Of a DNA stretch of 64,000 nt, positions 1 to 8,956 are shown in pieces (positions within the stretch are counted from its first letter, which is position 1; every line of letters begins with the position of its first letter). The position numbers and the translations under genes were made by a program. Under the pieces are notes generated by a model. It did no database searches, was not told the DNA's origin, and saw nothing but the letters and a program-made list of their open reading frames with translations. The DNA lies in the NCBI GenBank assembly GCA_039942715.1, contig JBDVBY010000006.1, forward strand, positions 682,001-746,000. Direction: 5' to 3'. Source of the stretch: JABDJX01 sp039942715 (lineage in GTDB: Bacteria > Pseudomonadota > Alphaproteobacteria > Rhodobacterales > Rhodobacteraceae).

Positions 1-1
1 G

Positions 2-1000
2 GAACAGGCTTGGACCAAACCCGAAACCGTGATCACACACGAACCTTGGTGGACCGCTACCGCCAAACGCGCCGACATCGTTTTGCCCTGCACGACGCCA
101 CTGGAGCGCACCGACCTAATGACCAACGGACGCGAAAACGGGCTGGCGTGGATGAGCCAAGCGATGGACCCCTTGGGCGAGGCGCGCGATGATCACGCGG
201 TTTTCGCCGATCTCGCCAAGCGTTTTGACGTGGGCGACGCCTTCACCGAAGGCCGCACTCCGGACCAGTGGCTTGCATGGCTCTGGGAAGAGGGCAAGAA
301 AGCCGCCAAGGCCGCAGGCCACGATCTGCCATCCTTTGAGGCGTTCAAATCTGAGGGTATTTTCACCCTGCCAGACCCAACAGAGCCGCGCGCGCTATTC
401 TCAGACTTCATCGCAGACCCCAATGCTGCACTTCTCCCCACCGAAACCGGCAAACTCGAAATCGTCTGCCCGCCCATCGCGCGCATGACGCTGTCTGATT
501 GCCCCGGCCACCCCGCTTGGATCCCCCCCGCGGAATGGACTGGTGACGCAAGGCCGGAAGAGCTTCACCTGATCAGTGGTCAGCCGAACTCTAAACTCCA
601 CAGCCAACTCGATAGTGGAAGCCATTCAGCCGCCAGCAAACGGCAAGGCCGAGAAATCGCGATGCTTCACCCCGACGCTGCCCAGGCGCGCGGAATCAAA
701 ACAGGCGATGTAATCCTACTCAAAAATACCCGTGGCGCCTGCCTCGCTTCGGCAGAGCTTTCCGACGGAATCCGCACCGATGCAATCGCACTGCCCACGG
801 GTGCATGGTTCGACCCGTATATGATCAATGGCACACGCACCTGCGTCCACGGTAACCCCAACGCGCTAACCCTAGACAAAGGCACCTCCGCACTTGCGCA
901 GGGGAACATTGCGCACACGACGCTGGTGACGGTTGAGAAGTGGACAGGCAACTTGCCTGAGATCAGTGCGTTTGTTGCGCCAAAAGGGACGTCAAACTAG
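2..1000 (+). CDS. Molybdopterin-dependent oxidoreductase (BisC/TorA type), C-terminal part
   Basis: The reading frame is open from the first bases of the window, so this is the 3' part of a gene whose N-terminal half lies upstream. About 332 residues remain. They match the C-terminal half of bis-MGD oxidoreductases of the biotin sulfoxide/TMAO/DMSO reductase branch: an ADIVLPCTTPLERTD segment near the start, a molydopterin-dinucleotide-binding domain from about HLISGQPNSKLHSQ, and the family ending CVHGNPNALTLDKGTSALAQG. The enzyme would reduce S- or N-oxides. Which substrate cannot be told from this half, and a signal peptide, if any, is outside the window. The stop codon overlaps the stop of the convergent glycosyltransferase in the tetranucleotide CTAG at 997-1000. 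Confidence 0.88.
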   Translation, partial: EQAWTKPETVITHEPWWTATAKRADIVLPCTTPLERTDLMTNGRENGLAWMSQAMDPLGEARDDHAVFADLAKRFDVGDAFTEGRTPDQWLAWLWEEGKKAAKAAGHDLPSFEAFKSEGIFTLPDPTEPRALFSDFIADPNAALLPTETGKLEIVCPPIARMTLSDCPGHPAWIPPAEWTGDARPEELHLISGQPNSKLHSQLDSGSHSAASKRQGREIAMLHPDAAQARGIKTGDVILLKNTRGACLASAELSDGIRTDAIALPTGAWFDPYMINGTRTCVHGNPNALTLDKGTSALAQGNIAHTTLVTVEKWTGNLPEISAFVAPKGTSN

Positions 1001-2148
1001 ACGCGCAGCATCTCTTCTACGGCGTCATCAACTAGCGGCAACGCTGCGATTTCCTTGGCCACTTTCTTTGAACACGCAGCAATGCTGTCATCCTCAAGGG
1101 CGCGGATCACCGCGGCCTTCAACGCATCCTCATTCAGATCAAATACAGAAATCCCTGCGCCGATGCGTTCAATCTGTTCGCCGTTGCTGGGCTGGTCCGC
1201 AAACAAGGGAACGGCAACACTTGGCAATCCAGCCGCAAGCGTTCCGATCAAAGTGCCCGAACCGCAGTGATGTACGATCACAGCGGCATGGGCAAAGACA
1301 TCGGCCTGCGGCACCCATGTTTCGACACGCACATTTTCGGGGATGTCCGAAAGCAGCGCGCGGTCCATGTTGTTCCCGGTTGTCAAAAGCACATTCACCG
1401 GAAGCGACCCCATTGCCCGAAGCGCAATGTTATAAGCGTCGCGTTCCTTAGACTCGTTTCCGGCGACAGTTCCAAACGTCACATAGACAAGCGGGCGACC
1501 ATTGTCTGGCGCCCAGGCAGGACGGTCCCCTGAAACAGGGCCGACGACTCCAGATGTGTTGACGCGATACGGTGCTGCTCTGTCACCCCAGTCTTGCGTT
1601 GGATCAAAGCTTTTCGGAAAGGATGTGAACGCGCGCTCAGCTTGCAGGGACGCCCCGGCACCGACTGGCGCCTCAATCTCGTCACGCAGTTCATCAAGGG
1701 GTTCGGGTGCGAACTCCAAAAACCATTCTTCCGCGGGGCTGTTGTGCACCTGAACGCGTACCAACGGAATGGCGAGTTTTGCAGACACAAGCGTCGCAGC
1801 AAGTTCGCCGGATTCGCGCACGATCAGATCCGGTTTCCAGTCTTCCGCCAGCTTCAGTAAATCAGGAAACGCATTCTCCGCTGAACCGCGCGCCCAAAAA
1901 TTCTGGATGATAAACTTGAAAAAGTCTTCCTTAGGCACGGTTTCAAGCACCTTGAAACTTTCTTGGATCTGCTCTTCTGGTAAGCGGAAGACTGGTGCAA
2001 ATGGAACGTCCGCCTTTTCAATCATATCACGCAACTGCTCAGGTGCCGCAAACATAACCTCGTGCCCTTTGTCACGAAACGCTTGTACATATGGCAGAAG
2101 AGGTCGGGCATGCCCCGTGCCCCGCGTAGATGAAAATAGAATACGCAT
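997..2148 (-). CDS. Glycosyltransferase, GT1/MGT-like family
   Basis: 383 residues with the GT-B layout of UDP-sugar-dependent glycosyltransferases that act on small molecules. The N-terminus MRILFSSTRGTGHARPLLPYV is the nucleotide-fold start with the glycine-rich acceptor loop. The C-terminal donor-binding segment reads VIVHHCGSGTLIGTLAAGLPSV followed by PLFADQPSNGEQI, the signature of macrolide and erythromycin CIII-like transferases. Length is normal for the family. It stands alone between two convergent or divergent neighbours, so neither acceptor nor donor can be inferred. Its stop overlaps the stop of the molybdopterin oxidoreductase. Confidence 0.85.
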   Translation of the reverse strand: MRILFSSTRGTGHARPLLPYVQAFRDKGHEVMFAAPEQLRDMIEKADVPFAPVFRLPEEQIQESFKVLETVPKEDFFKFIIQNFWARGSAENAFPDLLKLAEDWKPDLIVRESGELAATLVSAKLAIPLVRVQVHNSPAEEWFLEFAPEPLDELRDEIEAPVGAGASLQAERAFTSFPKSFDPTQDWGDRAAPYRVNTSGVVGPVSGDRPAWAPDNGRPLVYVTFGTVAGNESKERDAYNIALRAMGSLPVNVLLTTGNNMDRALLSDIPENVRVETWVPQADVFAHAAVIVHHCGSGTLIGTLAAGLPSVAVPLFADQPSNGEQIERIGAGISVFDLNEDALKAAVIRALEDDSIAACSKKVAKEIAALPLVDDAVEEMLRV

Positions 2149-2307
2149 GCATGCTCCTTGGTCTTGTGCGCCATCTATCTACTTGCGTCCCTTAAGGGCA
2201 AGCACCCATCGGCCAGGCGCGAAATTTTGCTGCGCTAAATACCAAATCTTGACCCCGCCGCTCTAAAGGGTAGCGTGCCACCAGCAACCCAAAGCGAGGT
2301 TACCCCA

Positions 2308-2553
2308 ATGCCCCAACGTCTTCATCTTGTCTTTGGCGGAGAACTTGTTGATCCGTCCAGCAACGTCTTTCGCAATGTCGAAGATATCCATGTCGTCGGT
2401 ATGTTTCCCGACTATGACAGCGCTTATAACGCGTGGAAATCCGAAGCGCAGCGTACGGTCGACAACGCACATATGCGGTACTACATCGCCCACATTCACC
2501 GCCTGCGCGACGAGGAAGCCGAAGCCTCCTCAACCGAGGAGTTAGGCACCTGA
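2308..2553 (+). CDS. DUF4170 domain protein
   Basis: A small acidic protein of 81 residues (MPQRLHLVFGGELVDPSSNVF...) that matches DUF4170, found in alphaproteobacteria next to Kdo transferase genes. I chose the ATG at 2308 over the upstream in-frame ATG at 2275 because a GAGG Shine-Dalgarno (about 2296) stands at proper distance and the conserved domain starts right there. No catalytic motif is visible and its function is unknown. Its stop codon overlaps the presumed CTG start of waaA (CTGA, 2550-2553), which indicates translational coupling with the lipid A core genes. Confidence 0.8.
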   Translation: MPQRLHLVFGGELVDPSSNVFRNVEDIHVVGMFPDYDSAYNAWKSEAQRTVDNAHMRYYIAHIHRLRDEEAEASSTEELGT

Positions 2554-3827
2554 GCGAACGCCCTCGCCTCATCTCGCGGTTCTTAAGCGCCGCGACCCGG
2601 CTCAAAGACTCGCTGGGCGGCACGACCCGTGAAACCGCCCATGAAGAGCGTCTTGGCCAAGCCACGCACACGCGCCCTGATGGGTGTTTGCTTTGGTTGC
2701 ACGCCAGCAGCGGTCACCTAGCCGGTCCCATCAGCGCTATTGCCAAAGAACTTTCGCATCTGCGCGGTGAACCGGTACACGCGCTTGTCACGACATCTGA
2801 TGGCTCCCCTCTGATTCCATCAGTTGCCGAGGCGACAATCTATCAAACAGCGCCGGGTGAAACGTCCGGTTCGCTCAAACGATTTTTCGATCACTGGCAC
2901 CCGGAATTAGGCGTAATTCTAGGTATCCCTGATCGTCCTAAGCTGATCAAAGCCGCAGCCGAGCGCGACGGACTACTCTATCTTGCTACGCCTGAACGAG
3001 GCACGATGACTGATGTGCGCCGGCTTGCCTACACGCCCGGAGCTGTCCTAGAGCGCTTCAAAACGTGCTTTGCGGCCTCCACCGTCGAAGCAGACGCGCT
3101 GGAACGCCACCTGGAAGGCAAACCGCTCAAGATCGAGGTACTTGGCCCGCTCTCTGACACGTCGCATGCGTTGGCCTGCCATGACGCCGATTGCGACGCG
3201 CTTGCAACTCAGATCGCGGGTCGCCCGGTGTGGCTCGCTGCCGGAATAACCCGCGCTGAGATCGCGTTTATTGAAGAGGCTCATCGCAAAGCCTTCCGCT
3301 CGGCGCACCGCTTGATGCTGATCTTGGTCCCCCAAGATCTTGAGGACGCCGGGCTGATGTCCGACATTCTGGAATCCAAAGGGTGGAGCACTGCGTTACG
3401 CTCGCAAACCGAGAAAATTGATATCGACACACAGGTCTTAATCGCCGACGTTCCAGATGAAATGGGCATTTGGTATCGACTGGCCCCCACAACTTTCGTT
3501 GGCGGTACCTTTGATGCCCATAGCGAGGCGGGCGATCCCTACGATCCTGCCGCACTCGGCTCCGCCGTTTTACACGGACCACATACCGGAGACACGCCAG
3601 CGCGGTTCGAAAGACTCGCACAGGCGAACGCCAGCTTGTTGATCGAGGATTCTGAAGCGTTGGGTGTTGCCATCCAATCGCTCCTCTCCCCTGACAAAGC
3701 CGCCGTCTTGGCGCAAGCCGGGTGGGCCACTACGACCGAAAGCGCCGAAGTGATCGAGCGGATGGTCGAGTTGATGGACATGCACCTTGACGCACAAGAG
3801 GCTGCCCTAAGCGGAAGCAGTACGTAA
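2550..3827 (+). CDS. waaA: 3-deoxy-D-manno-octulosonic acid (Kdo) transferase
   Basis: Adds Kdo from CMP-Kdo to lipid IVA at the inner face of the cytoplasmic membrane. The N-terminal glycosyltransferase part shows CLLWLHASSGHLAGPISAI, a divergent form of the WIHAASVGE segment, and the C-terminal part shows TTFVGGTFDAHSEAGDPYDPAALG, which matches the FVGGSL...GGHNPLEPA region of KdtA. Start: no ATG, GTG or TTG lies near the start of the conserved region. A CTG at 2550 sits about 8 nt after CGAGGAG and overlaps the DUF4170 stop, giving LSERPRLISRFL. The only upstream ATG (2433) would add 39 residues read entirely out of frame inside DUF4170. The start is therefore uncertain. The gene ends in TAATG overlapping lpxK. 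Confidence 0.82.
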   Translation: MSERPRLISRFLSAATRLKDSLGGTTRETAHEERLGQATHTRPDGCLLWLHASSGHLAGPISAIAKELSHLRGEPVHALVTTSDGSPLIPSVAEATIYQTAPGETSGSLKRFFDHWHPELGVILGIPDRPKLIKAAAERDGLLYLATPERGTMTDVRRLAYTPGAVLERFKTCFAASTVEADALERHLEGKPLKIEVLGPLSDTSHALACHDADCDALATQIAGRPVWLAAGITRAEIAFIEEAHRKAFRSAHRLMLILVPQDLEDAGLMSDILESKGWSTALRSQTEKIDIDTQVLIADVPDEMGIWYRLAPTTFVGGTFDAHSEAGDPYDPAALGSAVLHGPHTGDTPARFERLAQANASLLIEDSEALGVAIQSLLSPDKAAVLAQAGWATTTESAEVIERMVELMDMHLDAQEAALSGSST

Positions 3828-4807
3828 TGCGACCGCCGTTGTTTTGGAACAATCCAAGCACCGCACCCGGTTGGCAGGCCCGCGCCTTGGCCCCCCTCAG
3901 CGCGCTCTACGCCCTTGGCACGGCCCGCCGCGTAGCCCAAGAGCCAAGTTACACCGCCGAATGCCCAGTTATCTGCGTCGGGAACATAAACGCGGGCGGC
4001 ACGGGAAAAACACCAACCGTCATCGCACTGATTGAAAAGCTGGGAGGGCGCATGGTGCACGTCGTCTCGCGCGGCTATGGCGGCAGTCTTTCCGGCCCGG
4101 TGCGCGTCAACGAGCGCAACCACACGGCGTCTCAAGTCGGGGACGAGCCGCTTTTGATCTCAGCCTTCGCACCCACATGGGTCGCCAAAGATCGCGCTGC
4201 AGGCGTGCGCGCTGCAGAAGAAGGCGGCGCAGAGGTGATCTTGCTCGATGATGGGTTCCAAAATCCGTCCGTCGCAAAATCGCTCAACATCATTGTGGTG
4301 GATGCCACCGTCGGCTTTGGCAACGGACGCGTCATTCCCGCTGGCCCTTTGCGCGAGCCGGTTGATGTCGGGCTTAAGCGGGCTGATCTGATCCTCTCGA
4401 TTGGAAGCGACACCGCTCAAGCGTCGTTTCAGCCAAAAACAACCGTGCCCCGCATCAACGGACATCTGCAAACTCTGCAAACCGGCATGGATTGGAAGGG
4501 GCTAAAAGTGCTGGCCTTTGCTGGCATTGGCCGACCGGAAAAATTCTTTGAAACCCTACGCCGCGAAGGCGCTGATGTGCTCCACGCCGAAGCACTGGAA
4601 GACCACCAACCCCTTAGCGATGGCCTCATGGCGCGCCTTGAATCAGACGCAAAACGCTTTGGCGCGCAGCTTGTTACCACCGAAAAAGACGCTGTTCGCC
4701 TGCCCAAAGCGTTCCGTCCTAAAGTGCTGACCTTGCCCGTGCGGCTGCGCTTTGATGACAGTGCTGCTCTTGATGCGGCGCTTGAGCGTCTCGCTTTAAC
4801 GACTTAA
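3827..4807 (+). CDS. lpxK: Tetraacyldisaccharide 4'-kinase
   Basis: Phosphorylates the 4' position of the lipid A disaccharide at the inner membrane, making lipid IVA, the acceptor of the waaA product upstream. The sequence has the N-terminal membrane-associated segment (MRPPLFWNNPSTAPGWQARALAPLSALYALG), then PVICVGNINAGGTGKTP with the P-loop, the SRGYGG motif, and ILLDDGFQNPS, all typical of LpxK. At 326 residues it has the usual length. The ATG overlaps the waaA stop (TAATG), so DUF4170, waaA and lpxK form a tightly coupled operon. The last 12 nt overlap the 3' end of the convergent LysE gene. Confidence 0.95.
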   Translation: MRPPLFWNNPSTAPGWQARALAPLSALYALGTARRVAQEPSYTAECPVICVGNINAGGTGKTPTVIALIEKLGGRMVHVVSRGYGGSLSGPVRVNERNHTASQVGDEPLLISAFAPTWVAKDRAAGVRAAEEGGAEVILLDDGFQNPSVAKSLNIIVVDATVGFGNGRVIPAGPLREPVDVGLKRADLILSIGSDTAQASFQPKTTVPRINGHLQTLQTGMDWKGLKVLAFAGIGRPEKFFETLRREGADVLHAEALEDHQPLSDGLMARLESDAKRFGAQLVTTEKDAVRLPKAFRPKVLTLPVRLRFDDSAALDAALERLALTT

Positions 4808-5398
4808 CAAGAGCCGCACGCCCAGCGCGCCAAGCACCAACGAAGAAGCACGATCAATATAAGCCTTTGCGCTAAGGTATCTTTCGCGCACCCGAGCCCG
4901 GCTCATGCCAATTGCAACGGTGCCATAAAAGACGACCTCAACCACGAAGTGATTGAGAACCACGAAAGCGTTCTCGGTCCATCCCATATTCTTGGGAAAA
5001 ATCACCACTAAAACAGCCGCCGCGAACAGAATGGATTTCGGGTTTAGGAGGTTGATCATCATCCCATGGCGAAACGCGCGCTTTGCAGGCTTCACATCAG
5101 CGCGCAGCGGCTTGTTGGCCCCCCGCCACATCGCGATGGCGACATAGATCAGGTAAAGCGCACCAACCACCTTCACCGCGACATAGGCCCACGGGAAAAT
5201 CGCGAAGACCACCTCAAGCCCCAAAAGCGCGCAAAGCGTCCAGATCGAGGCCACAAACGCCAGACCAACTCCTGCGCTTATGCCAGCAATACGACCAGAC
5301 ATCAGCGATGTTTGCACGGAAACCAGCAGCGCAGGGCCAGGGCTTATCAAAGCTGCAAATAGAGCCATGTTAAAACCCAGAATGTGAGATAGTTCCAT
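4796..5398 (-). CDS. LysE/RhtB family amino acid exporter
   Basis: 200 residues with six hydrophobic segments. The N-terminal ISPGPALLVSVQTSLMSGRIAGISAGVGLA is the conserved SPGP...GR..G..AG.G motif of LysE/RhtB translocators. Family members export amino acids or homoserine lactone-like compounds with proton exchange; the substrate cannot be named here. It lies 6 nt downstream of the CoA-transferase gene on the same strand and is probably cotranscribed with it. Its 3' end overlaps lpxK by 12 nt on the other strand. Confidence 0.88.
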   Translation of the reverse strand: MELSHILGFNMALFAALISPGPALLVSVQTSLMSGRIAGISAGVGLAFVASIWTLCALLGLEVVFAIFPWAYVAVKVVGALYLIYVAIAMWRGANKPLRADVKPAKRAFRHGMMINLLNPKSILFAAAVLVVIFPKNMGWTENAFVVLNHFVVEVVFYGTVAIGMSRARVRERYLSAKAYIDRASSLVLGALGVRLLLSR

Positions 5399-5404
5399 CA
5401 GGGC

Positions 5405-6514
5405 TTAATCCTTCTTTACCTGCGCCGGTGCCGCCTTGGGCTCAGCCAGTTCAGCGTCCGAAAACCGCATCGGCGCGCGCACCACTGGCACTCCATTATC
5501 TTCACCAACCATACCGCGCGCTTTAACTTGCGGGTCAGCAAAAACCTCGGCCATGTCGTTGATCGGTCCGGCAGGTACATTCGCACCCTCACAAGCCGCC
5601 AAAAGATCGCCCTTTGACCATTGCTTGGTGGCAATCATCAACGTCTCTATCAATTCATCCCGATTGGCAACGCGGTCTGCGTTGGTCTTGTAGGCTGCCA
5701 TCTCGCCAACATCACCCAACCCCAACACACCGCACAAACGCTGAAACTGCCCATCATTGCCCGTCGCGATAATGATCCAGCCATCGGCACAATCAAACAC
5801 CTGATAAGGCACAATATTCGGATGCGCATTGCCCATCATCCCCGGTGCATCGCCGGACGCAAGATAGTTCATCCCCTGATTGGCCATCACCGCCACAGCC
5901 GTATCCAAAAGCGCCATATCAATATGCTGCCCACGCCCTGTCACGGCGCGTTGATGCAACGCCGCCTGAATGGCGATCACGCTATAGAGCCCGGTGAAAA
6001 TATCGGTAAACGCCACGCCAACCTTTTGCGGCTGCCCGCCCGGTTCGCCTGTGACCGACATCAACCCAGACATGCCTTGGATCACAAAGTCATACCCGGG
6101 CCGCGTCGCATAAGGCCCATCTTGGCCAAAACCGGTGATCGAGCAATAGACAAGGCGCGGATTGATCGCAGACAGGCTCTCATAATCGAGGCCAAATTTC
6201 TTCAGCCCGCCAACCTTGAAATTTTCAATTAAAACATCCGCGTCCGCCACAAGATCGCACACCAAAGCGCGCCCTTCTTCGCTCGCAAGATCAGCAGTAA
6301 CAGAAAACTTCCCGCGGTTTGTCGAGTGAAAATAAGCCGAGGTCTTATCCGCATCACGCTCAACCCAAGGCGGCCCCCAAGCGCGCGTGTCATCCCCGCT
6401 CGGTGCCTCAACCTTGATCACCTCAGCGCCCAAATCGGCAAGAGTTTGCCCCGCCCATGGCCCTGCCAAAACGCGTGCAAGTTCAACTACTTTTAGTCCG
6501 GAAAGAGGGGTCAT
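5405..6514 (-). CDS. CaiB/BaiF family (class III) CoA-transferase
   Basis: 369 residues. The start MTPLSGLKVVELARVLAGPWAGQTLADLGAEVIKVE is the diagnostic opening of class III CoA-transferases, followed by RGKFSVTADLASEEGR and the active-site region PGYDFVIQGMSGLMSVTG. The catalytic aspartate of the family would be the D in HIDMALLDT. These enzymes move CoA between carboxylic acids such as formate/oxalate, succinate/glutarate or carnitine. The closest visible pattern is the formyl-CoA or succinyl-CoA:dicarboxylate type. A glutaryl-CoA dehydrogenase, a frequent partner, lies far away at 57207, so the link is only suggestive. A GC-rich hairpin ends 3 nt before its ATG. Confidence 0.88.
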   Translation of the reverse strand: MTPLSGLKVVELARVLAGPWAGQTLADLGAEVIKVEAPSGDDTRAWGPPWVERDADKTSAYFHSTNRGKFSVTADLASEEGRALVCDLVADADVLIENFKVGGLKKFGLDYESLSAINPRLVYCSITGFGQDGPYATRPGYDFVIQGMSGLMSVTGEPGGQPQKVGVAFTDIFTGLYSVIAIQAALHQRAVTGRGQHIDMALLDTAVAVMANQGMNYLASGDAPGMMGNAHPNIVPYQVFDCADGWIIIATGNDGQFQRLCGVLGLGDVGEMAAYKTNADRVANRDELIETLMIATKQWSKGDLLAACEGANVPAGPINDMAEVFADPQVKARGMVGEDNGVPVVRAPMRFSDAELAEPKAAPAQVKKD

Positions 6515-6517
6515 GTC

Positions 6518-6541
6518 GGGGGTCCCATATGTGAGACCCCC
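6518..6541 (-). terminator. GC-rich hairpin between dsbA-like gene and CoA-transferase
   Basis: Perfect inverted repeat GGGGGTC (6518-6524) and GACCCCC (6535-6541) with a 10-nt loop. On the minus strand it follows the dsbA-like stop by 18 nt and stops 3 nt before the CoA-transferase ATG. No T-run follows, so it may attenuate, block ribosome access or stabilise the upstream mRNA rather than terminate. Confidence 0.5.
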
Positions 6542-6559
6542 ACAATGACTTAGGCTGGC

Positions 6560-7189
6560 TTAACTGCCAAGCTCTGCATCAAGAATTTGCTGCAGTTCTG
6601 GGTAGGCCATGTTCGAGTACTTTTCGCCATTGATGATAAACGACGGGGTCGATGTGATATTGTCTGCCTCAGAGTTCTTTACAAACGAAGCATAAAGCGC
6701 CTGAGCTTTGTCTGCGTCCTGAAAACACGCGTCCAACTCACCATCGCTCAGACCAGCTGTTTTGCCGATGTTGCGCAGGCTGGCAACGATGTCGTTTGGA
6801 TCATCCTGACGTGCCCACACGCTTTGCTGCTCATAGACGATGTCAGCAATACCGAAATAGCGGTTCTCGGCATTCTCCCCACAACGCGCCATGATCCCGG
6901 CCCATAGACCAAAGCGATCAAAATAGACCTCACGGTGGATAAAGTTGATCTTGCCGGTGTCGATGTAATCCGCCTTCAAATCCTTGAAGGTTGTGGCGTG
7001 AAACGACGCGCAATGTGGGCAGGTAAACGATGCATATTCGATCACCGTGACGGTCGCGTCGGGATTGCCGATCGACATGTCCTGGACCATGGATGTATCA
7101 ATGTCAGCCGCTTCTTGCGCCGATGCGGCGAAAACACCGCCAAATGCGATCAGCGCCACTGCGGCAAGGGCCGTCAAAGTTCGTTTCAT
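6560..7189 (-). CDS. DsbA-family periplasmic thiol-disulfide oxidoreductase
   Basis: 209 residues. It opens with a signal peptide (MKRTLTALAAVALIAFGGVFAASAQ, cleavage likely after ASA). The thioredoxin-fold part has the active site F-T-C-P-H-C (Cys57 and Cys60) and the cis-proline loop TSTPSFIING near residue 180. CPHC is the DsbA dithiol, so it is likely an oxidase forming disulfides in exported proteins, though DsbA/DsbG-like roles in roseobacters are not settled. It is 14 nt downstream of the DUF721 gene on the same strand and is probably cotranscribed, a common pairing in Rhodobacterales. Confidence 0.92.
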   Translation of the reverse strand: MKRTLTALAAVALIAFGGVFAASAQEAADIDTSMVQDMSIGNPDATVTVIEYASFTCPHCASFHATTFKDLKADYIDTGKINFIHREVYFDRFGLWAGIMARCGENAENRYFGIADIVYEQQSVWARQDDPNDIVASLRNIGKTAGLSDGELDACFQDADKAQALYASFVKNSEADNITSTPSFIINGEKYSNMAYPELQQILDAELGS

Positions 7190-7203
7190 GAGAATAACCT
7201 CTA

Positions 7204-7719
7204 TTACTGTTTTGTCTGAGATAAGACGTTCGCGCCCAAGCGTTCAAGCGCTAAGCGTAAATCGGAGTCTGCGACATTTTCTGCCGCCTGTTTTGCTTCA
7301 ATTGGCGTTTCTGGAGGGCTTTTTTCAACCTTTGGGGCTGCATCAAACTGCGCGCGTCCTTCGGCAAAGCCCGTTGCCGCGGTTTGCGTAATCCGCACCT
7401 TGTGAATGGCTTTGTACCCATAACACGCGTTCACCCGCGCGCTAATCGTATCTTTTTGCATTTCTAACATCGGCGCATTCGCTCCAATGGTCAGCAGTGT
7501 CAAAGTCGCGCCAAATCCACGCCCATAAGAGACTTCGACAGGGCGACACATGCCGGCAATATCAGGCCCAACCACCTCTTCCCAATGGGTTAGCAAGCGC
7601 GAAACCGCAAAACCACGGCTTTCACTGGCACCGCGCACCTGTGTCGTTACAAGCCCCGAAGCACGCTCAAACCCGCGCATACGTCGGTATTTATGTTCTT
7701 TGCGTTTCTGCATCTCCAT
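7204..7719 (-). CDS. DUF721 (DciA-like) protein
   Basis: 171 residues, basic N-terminus, with the DUF721 core GFAVSRLLTHWEEVVGPDIAGMCRPVEVSYGRGFGATLTLLTIGA, where W..VVG..ia....P is the family signature. DciA proteins in bacteria without DnaC/DnaI load the replicative helicase DnaB, but alphaproteobacterial DUF721 proteins also include members of unknown role, so I do not assign that function firmly. After the core the C-terminal third is low in similarity. It is divergent from mutY and precedes the dsbA-like gene by 14 nt. Confidence 0.8.
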   Translation of the reverse strand: MEMQKRKEHKYRRMRGFERASGLVTTQVRGASESRGFAVSRLLTHWEEVVGPDIAGMCRPVEVSYGRGFGATLTLLTIGANAPMLEMQKDTISARVNACYGYKAIHKVRITQTAATGFAEGRAQFDAAPKVEKSPPETPIEAKQAAENVADSDLRLALERLGANVLSQTKQ

Positions 7720-7809
7720 AGAGTGTAAGCCGCCGCCCCCCTGAGGCCAATGAAAACCGCACCCTTGTGGATGAACTCTGCGTGATTTTCTGCCGATACG
7801 GTCAACCTG

Positions 7810-7832
7810 ACCGCCTTTTCAGGGGCGGTTTT
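7810..7832 (+). terminator. Hairpin with T-run in the DUF721/mutY divergent region
   Basis: ACCGCC (7810-7815) pairs with GGCGGT (7824-7829) across 8 nt and is followed by TTTT. It has terminator form on the plus strand but lies 40 nt before mutY with no gene before it, so it may instead be an attenuator or the end of an unseen short transcript. Confidence 0.35.
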
Positions 7833-7870
7833 CCTGCTATCTACCTGAGCAAAGACCTTGGGGAATAATC

Positions 7871-8908
7871 GTGCCAAAACTACTCTCAGATAGTCTGCTT
7901 GACTGGTACGATGCACATGCACGCACCATGCCATGGCGCGTGTCCCCAGCGGATCGCAAATCAGGTGTCACACCCGATCCCTACCGCATTTGGCTGTCCG
8001 AAATTATGTTGCAACAAACAACTGTTGCCGCCGTTGGCCCATATTTTGAACGTTTCACCTCGCTTTGGCCTACCGTGCGCGATCTGGCTGGCGCAGACGA
8101 TGCGCGCGTGATGGCCGAATGGGCCGGACTTGGGTATTACGCCCGCGCCCGCAATCTGCTGAAATGCGCCCGCGCCATTGTTGCGGATCACGCAGGCACC
8201 TTCCCCGACACGCACGCCACGCTGCTCACCCTGCCCGGCATCGGCCCCTACACAGCCTCTGCTATTGCGTCTATCGCCTTTGATCACCCCGAAACGGTCG
8301 TTGATGGCAATGTCGAACGCGTGATGGCACGCATGCACGCCATTCGCGAACCGTTGCCCACGTCCAAGCCCACGCTCACCGCTTTGGCCACCAAACTTAC
8401 ACCACAAAAGCGTCCCGGAGACTATGCACAGGCGGTCATGGACCTTGGAGCAACCATTTGTACACCACGCAACCCGGCCTGCGACATCTGCCCTTGGATG
8501 GAGTCTTGCGAAGGGCGCAAACAGGGTATCGCGGCTGAGTTGCCTGCCAAACTGCCCAAAAAAGCAAAGCCAATTCGCTTTGGTATCGCTTACGTTGCCC
8601 GCCGGGCAGATGGCGCATGGCTACTGGAAACCCGGCCTGAAAAAGGACTTCTTGGCGGCATGCTTGGCTGGCCCGGCACCGAGTGGAGCGAAGGTCAACC
8701 CGACGCCAAACCACCGATAAAGGCGACCTGGACCCAGATCGGCGAAGTCCGCCACACCTTCACCCACTTCCACCTGAAACTCGCAATTCACGCCACAGAA
8801 CTCTCTAAATGCGCCAAAGGCGACTTTACCAAAGACTTTACCCGCACCGACCTGCCCACTGTGATGCGCAAAGCTTACGATCTTGTCGTCGAGACGCTGA
8901 ACAAGTGA
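7871..8908 (+). CDS. mutY: A/G-specific adenine DNA glycosylase
   Basis: Removes adenine mispaired with 8-oxoguanine in base excision repair. The catalytic glutamate is in LSEIMLQQT (Glu44), the helix-hairpin-helix is LPGIGPYTA (121-129), and the catalytic aspartate is in VVDGNVERV (Asp145). The iron-sulfur cluster loop follows as C-x6-C-x2-C-x5-C (CTPRNPACDICPWMESC). The C-terminal NUDIX-like domain that reads 8-oxoG is present (FGIAYVARRADGAWLLETRPEKGLLGGMLGWPG). The start is a GTG after GGGGAATAATC. The length of 345 residues is typical. The alkB gene follows after 48 nt on the same strand. Confidence 0.96.
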   Translation: MPKLLSDSLLDWYDAHARTMPWRVSPADRKSGVTPDPYRIWLSEIMLQQTTVAAVGPYFERFTSLWPTVRDLAGADDARVMAEWAGLGYYARARNLLKCARAIVADHAGTFPDTHATLLTLPGIGPYTASAIASIAFDHPETVVDGNVERVMARMHAIREPLPTSKPTLTALATKLTPQKRPGDYAQAVMDLGATICTPRNPACDICPWMESCEGRKQGIAAELPAKLPKKAKPIRFGIAYVARRADGAWLLETRPEKGLLGGMLGWPGTEWSEGQPDAKPPIKATWTQIGEVRHTFTHFHLKLAIHATELSKCAKGDFTKDFTRTDLPTVMRKAYDLVVETLNK

Positions 8909-8956
8909 CGCCACGCCACACTCCCGCAACACACATCATCACGCTATAAACCGCCC

